Assembly: GCF_015207285.1 (NCBI RefSeq)
Contig: NZ_JADEXD010000011.1
Coordinates: forward strand, 1-62,424
Direction: 5' to 3'
Length of the DNA stretch: 62,424 bases
DNA from: Tychonema sp. LEGE 07203
GTDB lineage: Bacteria > Cyanobacteriota > Cyanobacteriia > Cyanobacteriales > Microcoleaceae
Translations under genes and position numbers: made by a program
The notes under the pieces: model-generated
Seen by the model: only the letters and a program-made list of their open reading frames with translations
Told to the model about the DNA's origin: nothing
Databases searched by the model: none
In this document: in pieces, positions 17,515 through 25,556 of the stretch
Layout: every line of letters begins with the position of its first letter
Numbering within the stretch: position 1 is the stretch's first letter

Positions 17515-17906
17515 TTTTTTTAATAGATCACAATTTTAAGGGACACGCGCGAGTTCTTCTTGGCAGTATTGCTAGCCAAGGTTGGCTTGATTTTGTGCAA
17601 ATTCGCTTCGTCATGTTTGAGGAGGTGGGATTGTCAATTGATAGTAGCGATCGAGTTGTTTGGAGAATCGCTCAGGAAAATCAAATGATTTTACTCACAG
17701 CTAATCGAAGCATGAAAGATGAAGACTCGTTGGAGCAAGTCATGCGCGAAGAAAACACTCCAGACTCATTACCAGTTGTGACAATTGGTAATGCCGATCG
17801 AGTTTTAAATGACTCAAGTTATCGAGAACGGTGTGTCGAGCGTATTGTTGAGATTGCCATTTATACTGGCAATTACATAGGCGCAAGAAGAATTTTTATT
17901 CCATGA
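17511..17906 (+). CDS. DUF5615 PIN-like protein (putative toxin)
   Basis: A 131-residue PIN-like protein (Mut7-C/DUF5615 group). It begins MIFLIDHNFKGH, where the Asp in the first strand is the expected metal-binding residue, and continues with SSDRVVWRIAQENQMILLTANRSMKDEDSLE, the second acidic region. It starts within the last codon of the DUF433 gene. The pair matches the common cyanobacterial type II toxin-antitoxin arrangement, with this gene as the predicted RNase. Activity is inferred from family and context only. Confidence 0.83.
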   Translation: MIFLIDHNFKGHARVLLGSIASQGWLDFVQIRFVMFEEVGLSIDSSDRVVWRIAQENQMILLTANRSMKDEDSLEQVMREENTPDSLPVVTIGNADRVLNDSSYRERCVERIVEIAIYTGNYIGARRIFIP

Positions 17907-17924
17907 ACTATCGCAGCCTGCCTA

Positions 17925-18137
17925 TTGCACACCTTAGTTCTAAATGCTTTGAATCTAACCTACGAACAGCAGGAAATGTTGATTAAAATTCTCCAAAATT
18001 GGCACCGCGAAAGTCGCCGTGCAGAAATAGCTACAAATGCCCAACAAACCTTAGCAGATTTCCGCGCGGGCAAATTTCAATCGCAGTCAGCCGAGGAAGT
18101 CATTGCAGCTTTGCGCCAATATTTGTCAACTGATTAA
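17925..18137 (+). CDS. Small conserved-looking protein, possible antitoxin
   Basis: A 70-residue protein (LTYEQQEMLIKILQNWHRES, RRAEIATNAQQTL, AEEVIAALRQYL) with the helical, charged composition of small antitoxins. It lacks an ATG and would begin with TTG at 17925. It lies 18 bases after the DUF5615 gene on the same strand. No toxin gene follows: the next gene is convergent. It may be an orphan antitoxin or a remnant of a pair. Confidence 0.55.
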   Translation: MHTLVLNALNLTYEQQEMLIKILQNWHRESRRAEIATNAQQTLADFRAGKFQSQSAEEVIAALRQYLSTD

Positions 18138-18222
18138 TCGAATCTAATTTACCCAAGAAACTCTCTATATATCTCTCTGCGCTCTCTGCGTTCTCTGCGG
18201 TTCATTAATTCCTATAATCTAA

Positions 18223-19245
18223 TTATTTCCCATCCAATCTCGGCACGCCCTCCAAAAAAGCACCGCTCAACATCAATTCAGCCATCCTATCTAACTTACC
18301 AGTAATTTTCAACTTTTTATCAGTTTGAAAGCGCTCAATGTCTGCTTTTAAATTGCCGCTATTATATCCTAATTTACTTAAATAACCTGCAGCTTGCTTG
18401 TCGCTTAACAAGATATCGGCAGACCGATAAATCGGCACGTACTCCTCCCGCCAGACATAAGCAAAAGTTGCTTTATCTAAATAGAAAATCTTGCCTCTCG
18501 AAGGGTCTCCAATCGCTGCTACACTGTCATTCATTCCTAGCAAAGCCACCGCGTGCGGCAGTTTTCGACCTCCATCAAACAGCCAAACTGCTAGCACTCC
18601 GGGGCGATTGATTTGCTGGATTTGCTCCCAAGTGGGCGCTAGTTCGATCGCATTTACACCCAAAGCCCTCGCTGCGACAATCAACTGCGGCATCGAAGTG
18701 CCCAAACGACTCGTACCCGCCAAACGCGCCACGCTAGATTCCGTCGCATCCATCCCCCAACGTCTCAACACAGTTGCTAGCGCCGCCGGCGCACAACTGC
18801 TGTTAGAAGTTTGCCGAAATACGCCGTTGGGTTGCAAATTGTCAATTAGATCGTCATAAATTGGTGCGAGAAAATAAGCCTCAGCGCTGGTAAATCCGCC
18901 CAATCCCAACAAGCCAATTAAAATTACTGCGATTACTTGCGATCGCCCCGTCAGCCAACTTATGCTAAACCCAATACCGCAGACTCCCATCAGCATTACT
19001 CTGAGCAAAGTCCAAGTAACTCGCATCCCGTGCACGCGCCACTCGACCGGCAAAGCTGGTATTTGCGGCAGATTTAGAGCCAGCAGCAGCAAAGCAATAT
19101 AAAAACCCAAAAACAGCAGGGCGATCGAATTGTGGCCCTTAAACAAATCGTTAGCGGTCACTCCCGATCGAACTAACACTTTTCCAAAGCGCATTCCCCA
19201 GACAAACAGCACCGAACCTAGCACCAGCGTCACAAGTATTTCCAT
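18223..19245 (-). CDS. Membrane-anchored C39-like cysteine peptidase with peptidoglycan-binding-like end
   Basis: A 340-residue protein. Residues 1-125 contain about four membrane segments (ILVTLVLGSVLFVWGM, SIALLFLGFYIALLLLAL, LLRVMLMGVCGIGFSISWL, VIAVILIGLLGLGGF). A C39-type peptidase domain follows: RQTSNSSCAPAALATVLRRW carries the catalytic Cys and the His lies in GGRKLPHAVALLG with the Asp in IGDPSRG. The last about 60 residues (YLSKLGYNSG, IERFQTDKKLKITGKLD) resemble a PG_binding_1 domain. C39 peptidases in ABC exporters cut double-glycine leaders, but there is no ATPase domain here, so the substrate is open. Confidence 0.78.
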   Translation of the reverse strand: MEILVTLVLGSVLFVWGMRFGKVLVRSGVTANDLFKGHNSIALLFLGFYIALLLLALNLPQIPALPVEWRVHGMRVTWTLLRVMLMGVCGIGFSISWLTGRSQVIAVILIGLLGLGGFTSAEAYFLAPIYDDLIDNLQPNGVFRQTSNSSCAPAALATVLRRWGMDATESSVARLAGTSRLGTSMPQLIVAARALGVNAIELAPTWEQIQQINRPGVLAVWLFDGGRKLPHAVALLGMNDSVAAIGDPSRGKIFYLDKATFAYVWREEYVPIYRSADILLSDKQAAGYLSKLGYNSGNLKADIERFQTDKKLKITGKLDRMAELMLSGAFLEGVPRLDGK

Positions 19246-19371
19246 AAGTTCAGAATTTGGTTGCTCAACTAGGTTTTAACATTTATCCGAGCTAAATTAA
19301 AGTTATAATCTGCAAAGCGCTGATTCGCGATCGATCAAAGCTCGCCCGACAGTAAATATTCAGGAAAACTT

Positions 19372-22137
19372 ATGCCAGCAACAGCAGCTAACGATGTAGA
19401 CGTAGCAGACCGAGATTGGCACTACCTAGAAATATCGAAAATTGCAACTATATTAGAAACCAACCCAGAAAAAGGCTTAGAACCTGCAGAAGCAGCCAGC
19501 CGCCAACAAAAATTCGGTGCCAACGAATTAGTAGTAAAAGCTGGAAAACCAGTCTGGTTAAAATTTATCCGGCAATTCAACCAACCTTTATTAATCATCT
19601 TGCTGAGTGCGGGTTTAATCAAAGCAGCAATTGGGGAATGGCTCAACGCCAGCGTAATTTTGGGTGTCACAACCATCAACGCTACTATCAGCTTCATCCA
19701 AGAAACGAGGGCAAAGAAAAAAATCGCAGCCCTCGCCCAAGCAGTCAGCGCAGAAGCCACAGTCATCCGGGGCGGCAAAAAATTAAAAATTCCCTCAAAA
19801 GAAGTTGTTGTCGGCGACTTAGTAACCCTAACTTCCGGCGACAAAGTGCCTGCAGATTTGCGCTTAGTTAAAGTGCGCGATTTGCAAATCGACGAGTCGG
19901 GACTGACAGGAGAATCCGCTGCGGTAGAAAAAGAATTAGGAGAATCTGGAGACTTGATTCTGCCGCCAGAAACTCTCCTCGCCCAAAGAGATAACATGGC
20001 TTATGCCGGCAGTTTCGTCACCTTCGGCCAAGGTAGCGGGATTGTAATTGCGATCGCCAACAACACCGAAACCGGCAAAATCTCCCAACTATTAGACCGC
20101 GACACCGACCTCACCACCCCTTTAACCAGCAAAATCAATCAATTCAGCCAACACTGGCTGCTATTAGTGCTGGCCGTGGCAAGCTTGACCTTTGCAGTCA
20201 GGTTGGGCCGGCCTGTCCCGCCGGGAGTTTCAGCCTTTAAAGAAGCAGTAGAAGCCGCAGTCGCCCTGATTGTCGGCGCAATTCCCCCAGGCCTCCCCGC
20301 CGTCATCACCCTCGCCCTCGCCGTCGGCGTTTCCCGGATCGCCGGCCGCCACGCGATTGTCCGCAAACTGCCCGCAATCGAAACCCTTGGGGGCGCGACA
20401 GTCATCTGTTGCGACAAAACCGGAACTTTGACGGAAAACCAGATGAGGGTGCAAGAAATCTATGCCGGCGGCACATCCTACTCTGTCACCGGCAGCGGCT
20501 ACAACCCCGACGGCGAAATTCAACTCAACAAACTGCCAATTACAGCCAGCCACGCTCCAACTTTGCAAGAATGCTTGCAGGCTGGAATGTTGTGCAACGA
20601 CTCTCGCCTGGAATTTAAAGATGATAATTGGATTGTTGTCGGAGATCCGACGGAAGGGGCGTTAATTGCTGCTGCTAAAAAAGCAGATTTGATGAAGCAA
20701 ATTTTGGCAAAGTCCATGCCGCGCCTGGATTCAATTCCTTTTGAACCGCAGTTTCAATACATGGCGACGCTGCACCGAACTCCAAACGGTAAAATTTTGT
20801 ACGTTAAAGGTTCGGTAGAATCAATTCTGACTCGCTGCGGTTCCAGTCTGGATGTTGAAGGAAATCTGGCTGAGGTCGATCGCCCGCAAATTCACCGCCA
20901 AGCCGATGCAATGGCCGAAAAATGCTGGCGCGTCTTGGCTTTAGCGAAAAAGCCAGTACCCGAAAGCCAAAATTCCGTCCATCGATCGGATTTGGAGTCA
21001 GGGCTGATTTTCTTGGGAATACAGGGAATGATCGACCCGCCGCGGGCCGAAGCGATCGCGGCCGTCCAAGTTTGTCAAAGCGCCGGCATCCAAGTCAAAA
21101 TGATTGCGGGCGATCGCACCGCCACCGCCAAGGCGATCGCCCGCCGCATGAGATTGGGCAAAACCGATCGCCACAGCGAACTCCTAGCCTACACCGGCGC
21201 CGGGCTCGCCCAAATGAACAAAAACGAACTTGCCGAAGCGGTAGAAGCCGCCTCAGTTTTTACCCGCGTCGCCCCGGAACAAAAACTCCGCTTGGTAGAA
21301 GCTTTGCAGCAAAAAGGCGAAATTGTAGTGATGGCGGGAGGCCGTGTTAGCGACGCGCCCGCCCTCAAACAAGCGGATATCGGGATTGCGATGGGCAGCG
21401 GTACGGATGTTTCTCAGGAAGCCGCGGACATGATTTTGACTGACAACAACTTTGCGTCGATCGAATCTGCCGTAGCAGAAGCGCGATCGGTTTACAAAAA
21501 CCTGCTCAATGCAATTAGCTTCATTCTCCCGCTCAACGGCGGAGAATCGATCGCTATTTTGCTCAGCACTTTGTTGGGTCGGGAATTGCCGATTTGGTCG
21601 CTACAAATCCTCTGGCTGAATGCGATCGACTCGATCGCCGTGACTGTACCCTTGGCTTTTGAGCCCAAGTCTCCGGGAGTGATGAAACAACAACCGCGAT
21701 CGCTCAACGAACCTTTGTTTACCCCCAACCGGATCGAGCGGATTTTAGCAATTTCCCTTTACAACGGGATGCTGATTTTCGGAATGTTTGAATGGGTGCG
21801 CCAAACAACCTGGGGAAATTTGGAACTCGCCCGCACGATGGCGATTCAAACCTTGGCAATCGCCAGAATTATTTACCTGTTGAGTCTCAGCCAATTCTTG
21901 CCTTCTTTAATCGCTAAATTTAAGGGATCGAAAGAAAAAGTTAGCAATGTCTTCCCCCTCGTTTTCGGCATTGTCGCCGCCGCGATCGGGCAAATCCTCC
22001 TTGCCCATTCTCCATTGATCAACAGCATATTCCAGACAGCTCCGATGAATCTGGGTCAGTGGCTGATTTGCTTTGGAGTAGCGCTACCTGCGATCGGTAT
22101 TGCTCTCTGTATCAACCGCTTCGATCCGCCCAACTAA
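19372..22137 (+). CDS. Cation P-type ATPase (PacL-like) with altered motifs
   Basis: A 921-residue P2-type ATPase. It has an N-terminal cation-ATPase domain, actuator LTGESAAVE, phosphorylation motif CCDKTGTLTENQM, nucleotide-binding VGDPTEGALI and KGSVE, and about ten membrane segments. Two sites differ from Ca2+-ATPases. The hinge motif, normally TGDGVNDAP, reads AGGRVSDAP, losing the first Asp (Mg2+ ligand, D703 of SERCA) and the Asn. The M4 motif PEGLP reads IPPGLP, losing the Glu that binds Ca2+ in SERCA. M6 reads LNAIDSIAV. The frame is otherwise intact, so this is not simple decay. The transported ion cannot be assigned. It is monocistronic and divergent from the C39 peptidase gene. 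Confidence 0.9.
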   Translation: MPATAANDVDVADRDWHYLEISKIATILETNPEKGLEPAEAASRQQKFGANELVVKAGKPVWLKFIRQFNQPLLIILLSAGLIKAAIGEWLNASVILGVTTINATISFIQETRAKKKIAALAQAVSAEATVIRGGKKLKIPSKEVVVGDLVTLTSGDKVPADLRLVKVRDLQIDESGLTGESAAVEKELGESGDLILPPETLLAQRDNMAYAGSFVTFGQGSGIVIAIANNTETGKISQLLDRDTDLTTPLTSKINQFSQHWLLLVLAVASLTFAVRLGRPVPPGVSAFKEAVEAAVALIVGAIPPGLPAVITLALAVGVSRIAGRHAIVRKLPAIETLGGATVICCDKTGTLTENQMRVQEIYAGGTSYSVTGSGYNPDGEIQLNKLPITASHAPTLQECLQAGMLCNDSRLEFKDDNWIVVGDPTEGALIAAAKKADLMKQILAKSMPRLDSIPFEPQFQYMATLHRTPNGKILYVKGSVESILTRCGSSLDVEGNLAEVDRPQIHRQADAMAEKCWRVLALAKKPVPESQNSVHRSDLESGLIFLGIQGMIDPPRAEAIAAVQVCQSAGIQVKMIAGDRTATAKAIARRMRLGKTDRHSELLAYTGAGLAQMNKNELAEAVEAASVFTRVAPEQKLRLVEALQQKGEIVVMAGGRVSDAPALKQADIGIAMGSGTDVSQEAADMILTDNNFASIESAVAEARSVYKNLLNAISFILPLNGGESIAILLSTLLGRELPIWSLQILWLNAIDSIAVTVPLAFEPKSPGVMKQQPRSLNEPLFTPNRIERILAISLYNGMLIFGMFEWVRQTTWGNLELARTMAIQTLAIARIIYLLSLSQFLPSLIAKFKGSKEKVSNVFPLVFGIVAAAIGQILLAHSPLINSIFQTAPMNLGQWLICFGVALPAIGIALCINRFDPPN

Positions 22138-22810
22138 TGCACAATTCCAACTCAAATTTTGGCACTAACCTCTCTCTTCTCTTCCTCTGTGTTCTCTGCG
22201 CCCTAGTAAGGTTAAAACATTCCGAGCCAACCTATGCACCTTACGACAATTCTGTCTGTATCGTAAGATACAATAAATTCATACCTTGAAAAAAATAGCG
22301 ATATATTAACAAAACAAATGTGCGATCGCTCAGTTTCTGCCAGCTTATTGACAATGAATTTGAATGCCGCCCGATCGCCCTTCGCAAAAGCCCTTACGCT
22401 ATAGGTTCTAGCTAGAAACAGTTTTGACAAAACCAACCCGATCCCCGCTCCCTATCTCTGCTTATTGACACCAGGCTCCTAAAACATTTACTTATCACTT
22501 AAATTTAATATTTGTTTTATAATTACAGCAAGAGCACGGTAAACTGAATAACCAAGACAAGAAAATGTGGAACTCGCTCTTGGCGAGTCAACACAACTTG
22601 GTCGATCGCAATATTAAGTCAATCAAAAGTGTAAAATCAGCAGGGATATTAGAAAGACTTATGCTAGCAATAAATCTTTCGAGCCCCGCTGCAAACCTGC
22701 GCTCAAAATAGTTCCCTTGCTTGGCCGAGTAAGCGAATGGTAAAAAAGCGCTTTGATCGACTTTAGTGATGTCGTTACAGAAGATTATGAATAGGAACGA
22801 AGGCTAGGCT
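22138..22810. promoter_or_regulatory. nrtA upstream region with possible regulatory sites
   Basis: The 673 bases hold no gene. TGTATCGTAAGATACA at 22257-22272 is an interrupted 6-bp palindrome of operator type. GTAAACTGAATAAC at 22539-22552 matches the NtcA consensus GTAN8TAC except for one base, but no well-placed -10 box is seen. GAAGG lies shortly before the nrtA ATG. NtcA control of nrt operons is established in cyanobacteria; the site here is only a candidate. Confidence 0.3.
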
Positions 22811-24208
22811 ATGACAAAATTTTCAGAGCAATTTTCCCGGCGTAAATTTATTGTTACCGCAGGTGCATCCGCAGTCAGTACAATACTCCTCAAAGCTTGT
22901 ACTCCCCCAGAACCAGGTAGTACCGCAGGTGCCGGCGGTGGGACGACTGCAGGCGGGGCATCCCCAGCAGCCACATCAGCAGTTGCTGTGGCCAACGAGA
23001 AAAAAGTAGAGGGTCTCGAAACTACGAAAGTTATCTTGGGATACATCCCGATCGTCGAAGCAGCAGGTTTGATTATTGCCAAAGAAAAAGGCTTTTTTGC
23101 CAAGTATGGCATGACCGATGTGGAAGTTGCCAAACAAGCCAACTGGGGCTCTGCCAGAGACAACTTAGAAATCGGATCTGCAGGCGGCGGCATTGACGGA
23201 GGCCAGTGGCAAATGCCCATGCCTTATCAAATTAGTGAAGGTCTGATCACCAAAGGTAGCGTCAAAATTCCGATGTATGTTCTAGCCCAGTTGAACACTC
23301 AAGGAAATGGAATTGCGATCGCCGGAAAACACAAAGGTAAAGGCATCGGGCTCAAACTAACCCAAGCGGCCCAAGACTACATGAAAGGCCTCAAAGCAGC
23401 AGGCACGCCCTTCAAAGCAGCCTACACTTTCCCCAAAGCCAACCAAGACTTTTGGATTCGCTACTGGCTAGCAGCCAACGGCATCGATCCCGACACAGAA
23501 GCCGAGTTGCTAACAGTACCGTCAGCCCAAACCGTAGCCAACATGAAAACCGGCAGCATGGACGGTTTCAGCACCGGCGACCCCTGGCCCCTGCGGATCG
23601 TCCAAGAAGACATCGGCTTCATGTCCGCCCTCACCGCCCAAATCTGGAAAGATCACCCCGAAGAGTATCTAGCTATGCGCGGCGACTGGGTAGACAAACA
23701 CCCCAAAGCCACCGAAGCCATGCTAGCAGGACTGATCGAAGCCCAGCAGTGGTGCGACAAACCAGAAAATCGCGCCGAATTAGTAGCCATTACTTCTAGC
23801 AAAAACTACTTTGACGTACCTCCTGCAGTTTTGACACCTCCCTACGAGGGCAAATACATGATGGGTGACGGCCAACCAGAAATCAACGATTTCAAGATGA
23901 GCCCGCTGTACTGGAAAGACGGCCTCGGCAATGTTTCTTATCCCTACAAGAGTCACGATTTGTGGTTCTTAACCGAAAGCGTGCGCTGGGGTTTCCTGCC
24001 GACAAAAACCTTAGCAGACCAAAAGGCAACGATCGATAAAGTCAACCGCGAAGATTTGTGGAAAGCCGCAGCTAAATTAGCCGGAGTTCCTGATGCTGAC
24101 ATTCCTAAAAGTACGTCTCGCGGCATTGAGAAGTTCTTTGATGGCAAAGAATTTAACCCGGAAAAGCCAGAAGATTACCTCAACAGTTTGGCGATTAAAA
24201 AAGTTTGA
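22811..24208 (+). CDS. nrtA: Nitrate ABC transporter substrate-binding lipoprotein
   Basis: A 465-residue periplasmic-facing lipoprotein that captures nitrate/nitrite for the NrtBCD importer. The N-terminus has a twin-arginine-like [19 protein letters not shown] followed by the lipobox LKAC (Cys about residue 30) and a Gly/Ala-rich linker. The binding domain shows [63 protein letters not shown] and [11 protein letters not shown], typical of the NrtA/CmpA family. CmpA (bicarbonate) is the close alternative; fused NrtC and gene order fit either, and residue-level comparison is needed. First gene of nrtABCD. A hairpin at 24253-24291 after the gene could separate its expression level from nrtB. 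Confidence 0.88.
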   Translation: MTKFSEQFSRRKFIVTAGASAVSTILLKACTPPEPGSTAGAGGGTTAGGASPAATSAVAVANEKKVEGLETTKVILGYIPIVEAAGLIIAKEKGFFAKYGMTDVEVAKQANWGSARDNLEIGSAGGGIDGGQWQMPMPYQISEGLITKGSVKIPMYVLAQLNTQGNGIAIAGKHKGKGIGLKLTQAAQDYMKGLKAAGTPFKAAYTFPKANQDFWIRYWLAANGIDPDTEAELLTVPSAQTVANMKTGSMDGFSTGDPWPLRIVQEDIGFMSALTAQIWKDHPEEYLAMRGDWVDKHPKATEAMLAGLIEAQQWCDKPENRAELVAITSSKNYFDVPPAVLTPPYEGKYMMGDGQPEINDFKMSPLYWKDGLGNVSYPYKSHDLWFLTESVRWGFLPTKTLADQKATIDKVNREDLWKAAAKLAGVPDADIPKSTSRGIEKFFDGKEFNPEKPEDYLNSLAIKKV

Positions 24209-24216
24209 TGGGTTAA

Positions 24217-24291
24217 ACAGTTGACAGTTGACAGTTGACAGTTGACAGCGAAGTTTTTAGGGCCTGGGGATTTAAACCCTACCCTAAAAAC
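24217..24291. repeat. Heptamer array and hairpin between nrtA and nrtB
   Basis: Four AGTTGAC units start 8 bases after the nrtA stop. A perfect 10-bp stem follows (GTTTTTAGGG at 24253, CCCTAAAAAC at 24282). It lacks a downstream T-run on the coding strand, so it is more likely an mRNA-stabilising structure or a repeat than an intrinsic terminator. Confidence 0.6.
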
Positions 24292-24391
24292 AATCCGCCT
24301 CGGCGGGAATGCTCCACCCTTGTTAGTTGGTAAAAGCTTCCCATAACTTAAGTTTTGAAAATCAACAGCAGAAACATAGGAGATTAGCAGC

Positions 24392-25234
24392 ATGACTGTA
24401 AGTATAAGTCGGAAAGATAGCAAGGCCCAAGGAGGATTTGGCGAGTTTTGGCAGAAGAATTCACCAAATATTTTGCCGCCAATTTTAGGGATTTTGGGAT
24501 TTCTGTTAGTGTGGCAATTCCTGTCGAGTACGGGACTGATCAAACTGCCGGGGCCGCTCAGCGTTTGGACTGACGAACGGACGCGGGTATTGTTGCTGTT
24601 TCCTTTCATGAATTCCAAAACCTACGGAATCGGTTTGTTTTGGCAGACTTTGGCTAGTTTGGAACGGGTAGCAAAAGGCTACACTCTCGCGGCTGTTGTG
24701 GGAATTGGTACTGGTGTGTTGGTAGGTACAAATCCTTTTCTGAACAAGGCTTTAGACCCGCTGTTTCAGTTTTTGCGGATGGTAGCGCCTCTGGCTTGGG
24801 TGCCGATCGCCCTGGCTGCACTGCAACAAAACGAACCTGCTGCTTTGTTCGTGATTTTTATCACAGCAGTTTGGCCGATTTTGATCAACACGGCTGAAGG
24901 TGTCCGCCAAATTCCCGATGACTATAACAACGTAGCGAAAGTGCTGCAACTTACTCGCAAAGAGTATTACCTGAATATTTTGTTTCCGTCGGCGCTTCCT
25001 TATATTTTTACAGGATTGAGAATTGCGATCGGGCTGGCTTGGCTGGCGATTATTGCAGCGGAAATTGTGATGTCGGGGATTACTGGTATCGGCTTCTTTA
25101 TCTGGAACGCTTACCAGCAAAACTACATTAGCGAAATTTTATTAGCGGTGTTCTACATTGGGGCTGTTGGTTTGCTGCTCGATCGCATGATGGCTTGGTT
25201 GCAGCAAAAGATTGCTCCATCTGAAGGCAAATAA
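24392..25234 (+). CDS. nrtB: Nitrate ABC transporter permease
   Basis: A 280-residue permease of the BPD_transp_1 type. About six membrane segments are visible, starting with ILPPILGILGFLLVWQFL (residues 30-47). The cytoplasmic EAA loop that docks the ATPases reads EYYLNILFPSALPYIFTGLRI-like around residue 190. Start at 24392 follows AGGAGA at a normal distance. It should form the membrane channel together with NrtC and NrtD. Spacing of 183 bases from nrtA is filled by repeats. Confidence 0.92.
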   Translation: MTVSISRKDSKAQGGFGEFWQKNSPNILPPILGILGFLLVWQFLSSTGLIKLPGPLSVWTDERTRVLLLFPFMNSKTYGIGLFWQTLASLERVAKGYTLAAVVGIGTGVLVGTNPFLNKALDPLFQFLRMVAPLAWVPIALAALQQNEPAALFVIFITAVWPILINTAEGVRQIPDDYNNVAKVLQLTRKEYYLNILFPSALPYIFTGLRIAIGLAWLAIIAAEIVMSGITGIGFFIWNAYQQNYISEILLAVFYIGAVGLLLDRMMAWLQQKIAPSEGK

Positions 25235-25556
25235 ATAGTTGAAAATTGACAGTTGAAAGTTGGCCGTTGAAAGTTGACAGCGAAATTATTCAACCAAGGT
25301 TAGTAGTGAGGACTTCTACTCGTTCCTTTCGCTCTGCCTGGAAACGCAGATGCTTTGGCTCTGCCTCGAATTTTACTCAAGAGAAAAGTGAGGCTCTTCC
25401 TCGCTTACATGGGTTCCTTTCGCTCTGCGAAAGGAACCAGTTAAAATTCCCCACTACTAACCGAATTTATAGTATTTGTTCGATCGAAACAAATAACAAA
25501 CAGTCAACAGTCAACAGCTAGTTACATGACAACCTACAAAAAAGGCAAGAAAACAA
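25235..25556. repeat. Spacer between nrtB and nrtC with degenerate repeats
   Basis: Degenerate GTTGAAAATTGACAGTTG units follow the nrtB stop directly, and ACAGTCAAC units lie at about 25500-25518. Between them GGTTCCTTTCGCTCTGC-type sequence recurs in inverted form at about 25323 and 25410. There is no gene. AAAAAAGGCAAG precedes the nrtC ATG as a ribosome-binding site. Confidence 0.6.

Noticed and set aside
20230-20568. Minus-strand frame of 112 codons inside the P-type ATPase
   Set aside because: Antisense shadow of a well-conserved coding region with no domain.
22539-22552. NtcA site as a firm promoter call for nrtA
   Set aside because: One mismatch to the core, and no -10 box at the expected distance; kept only as a weak candidate.
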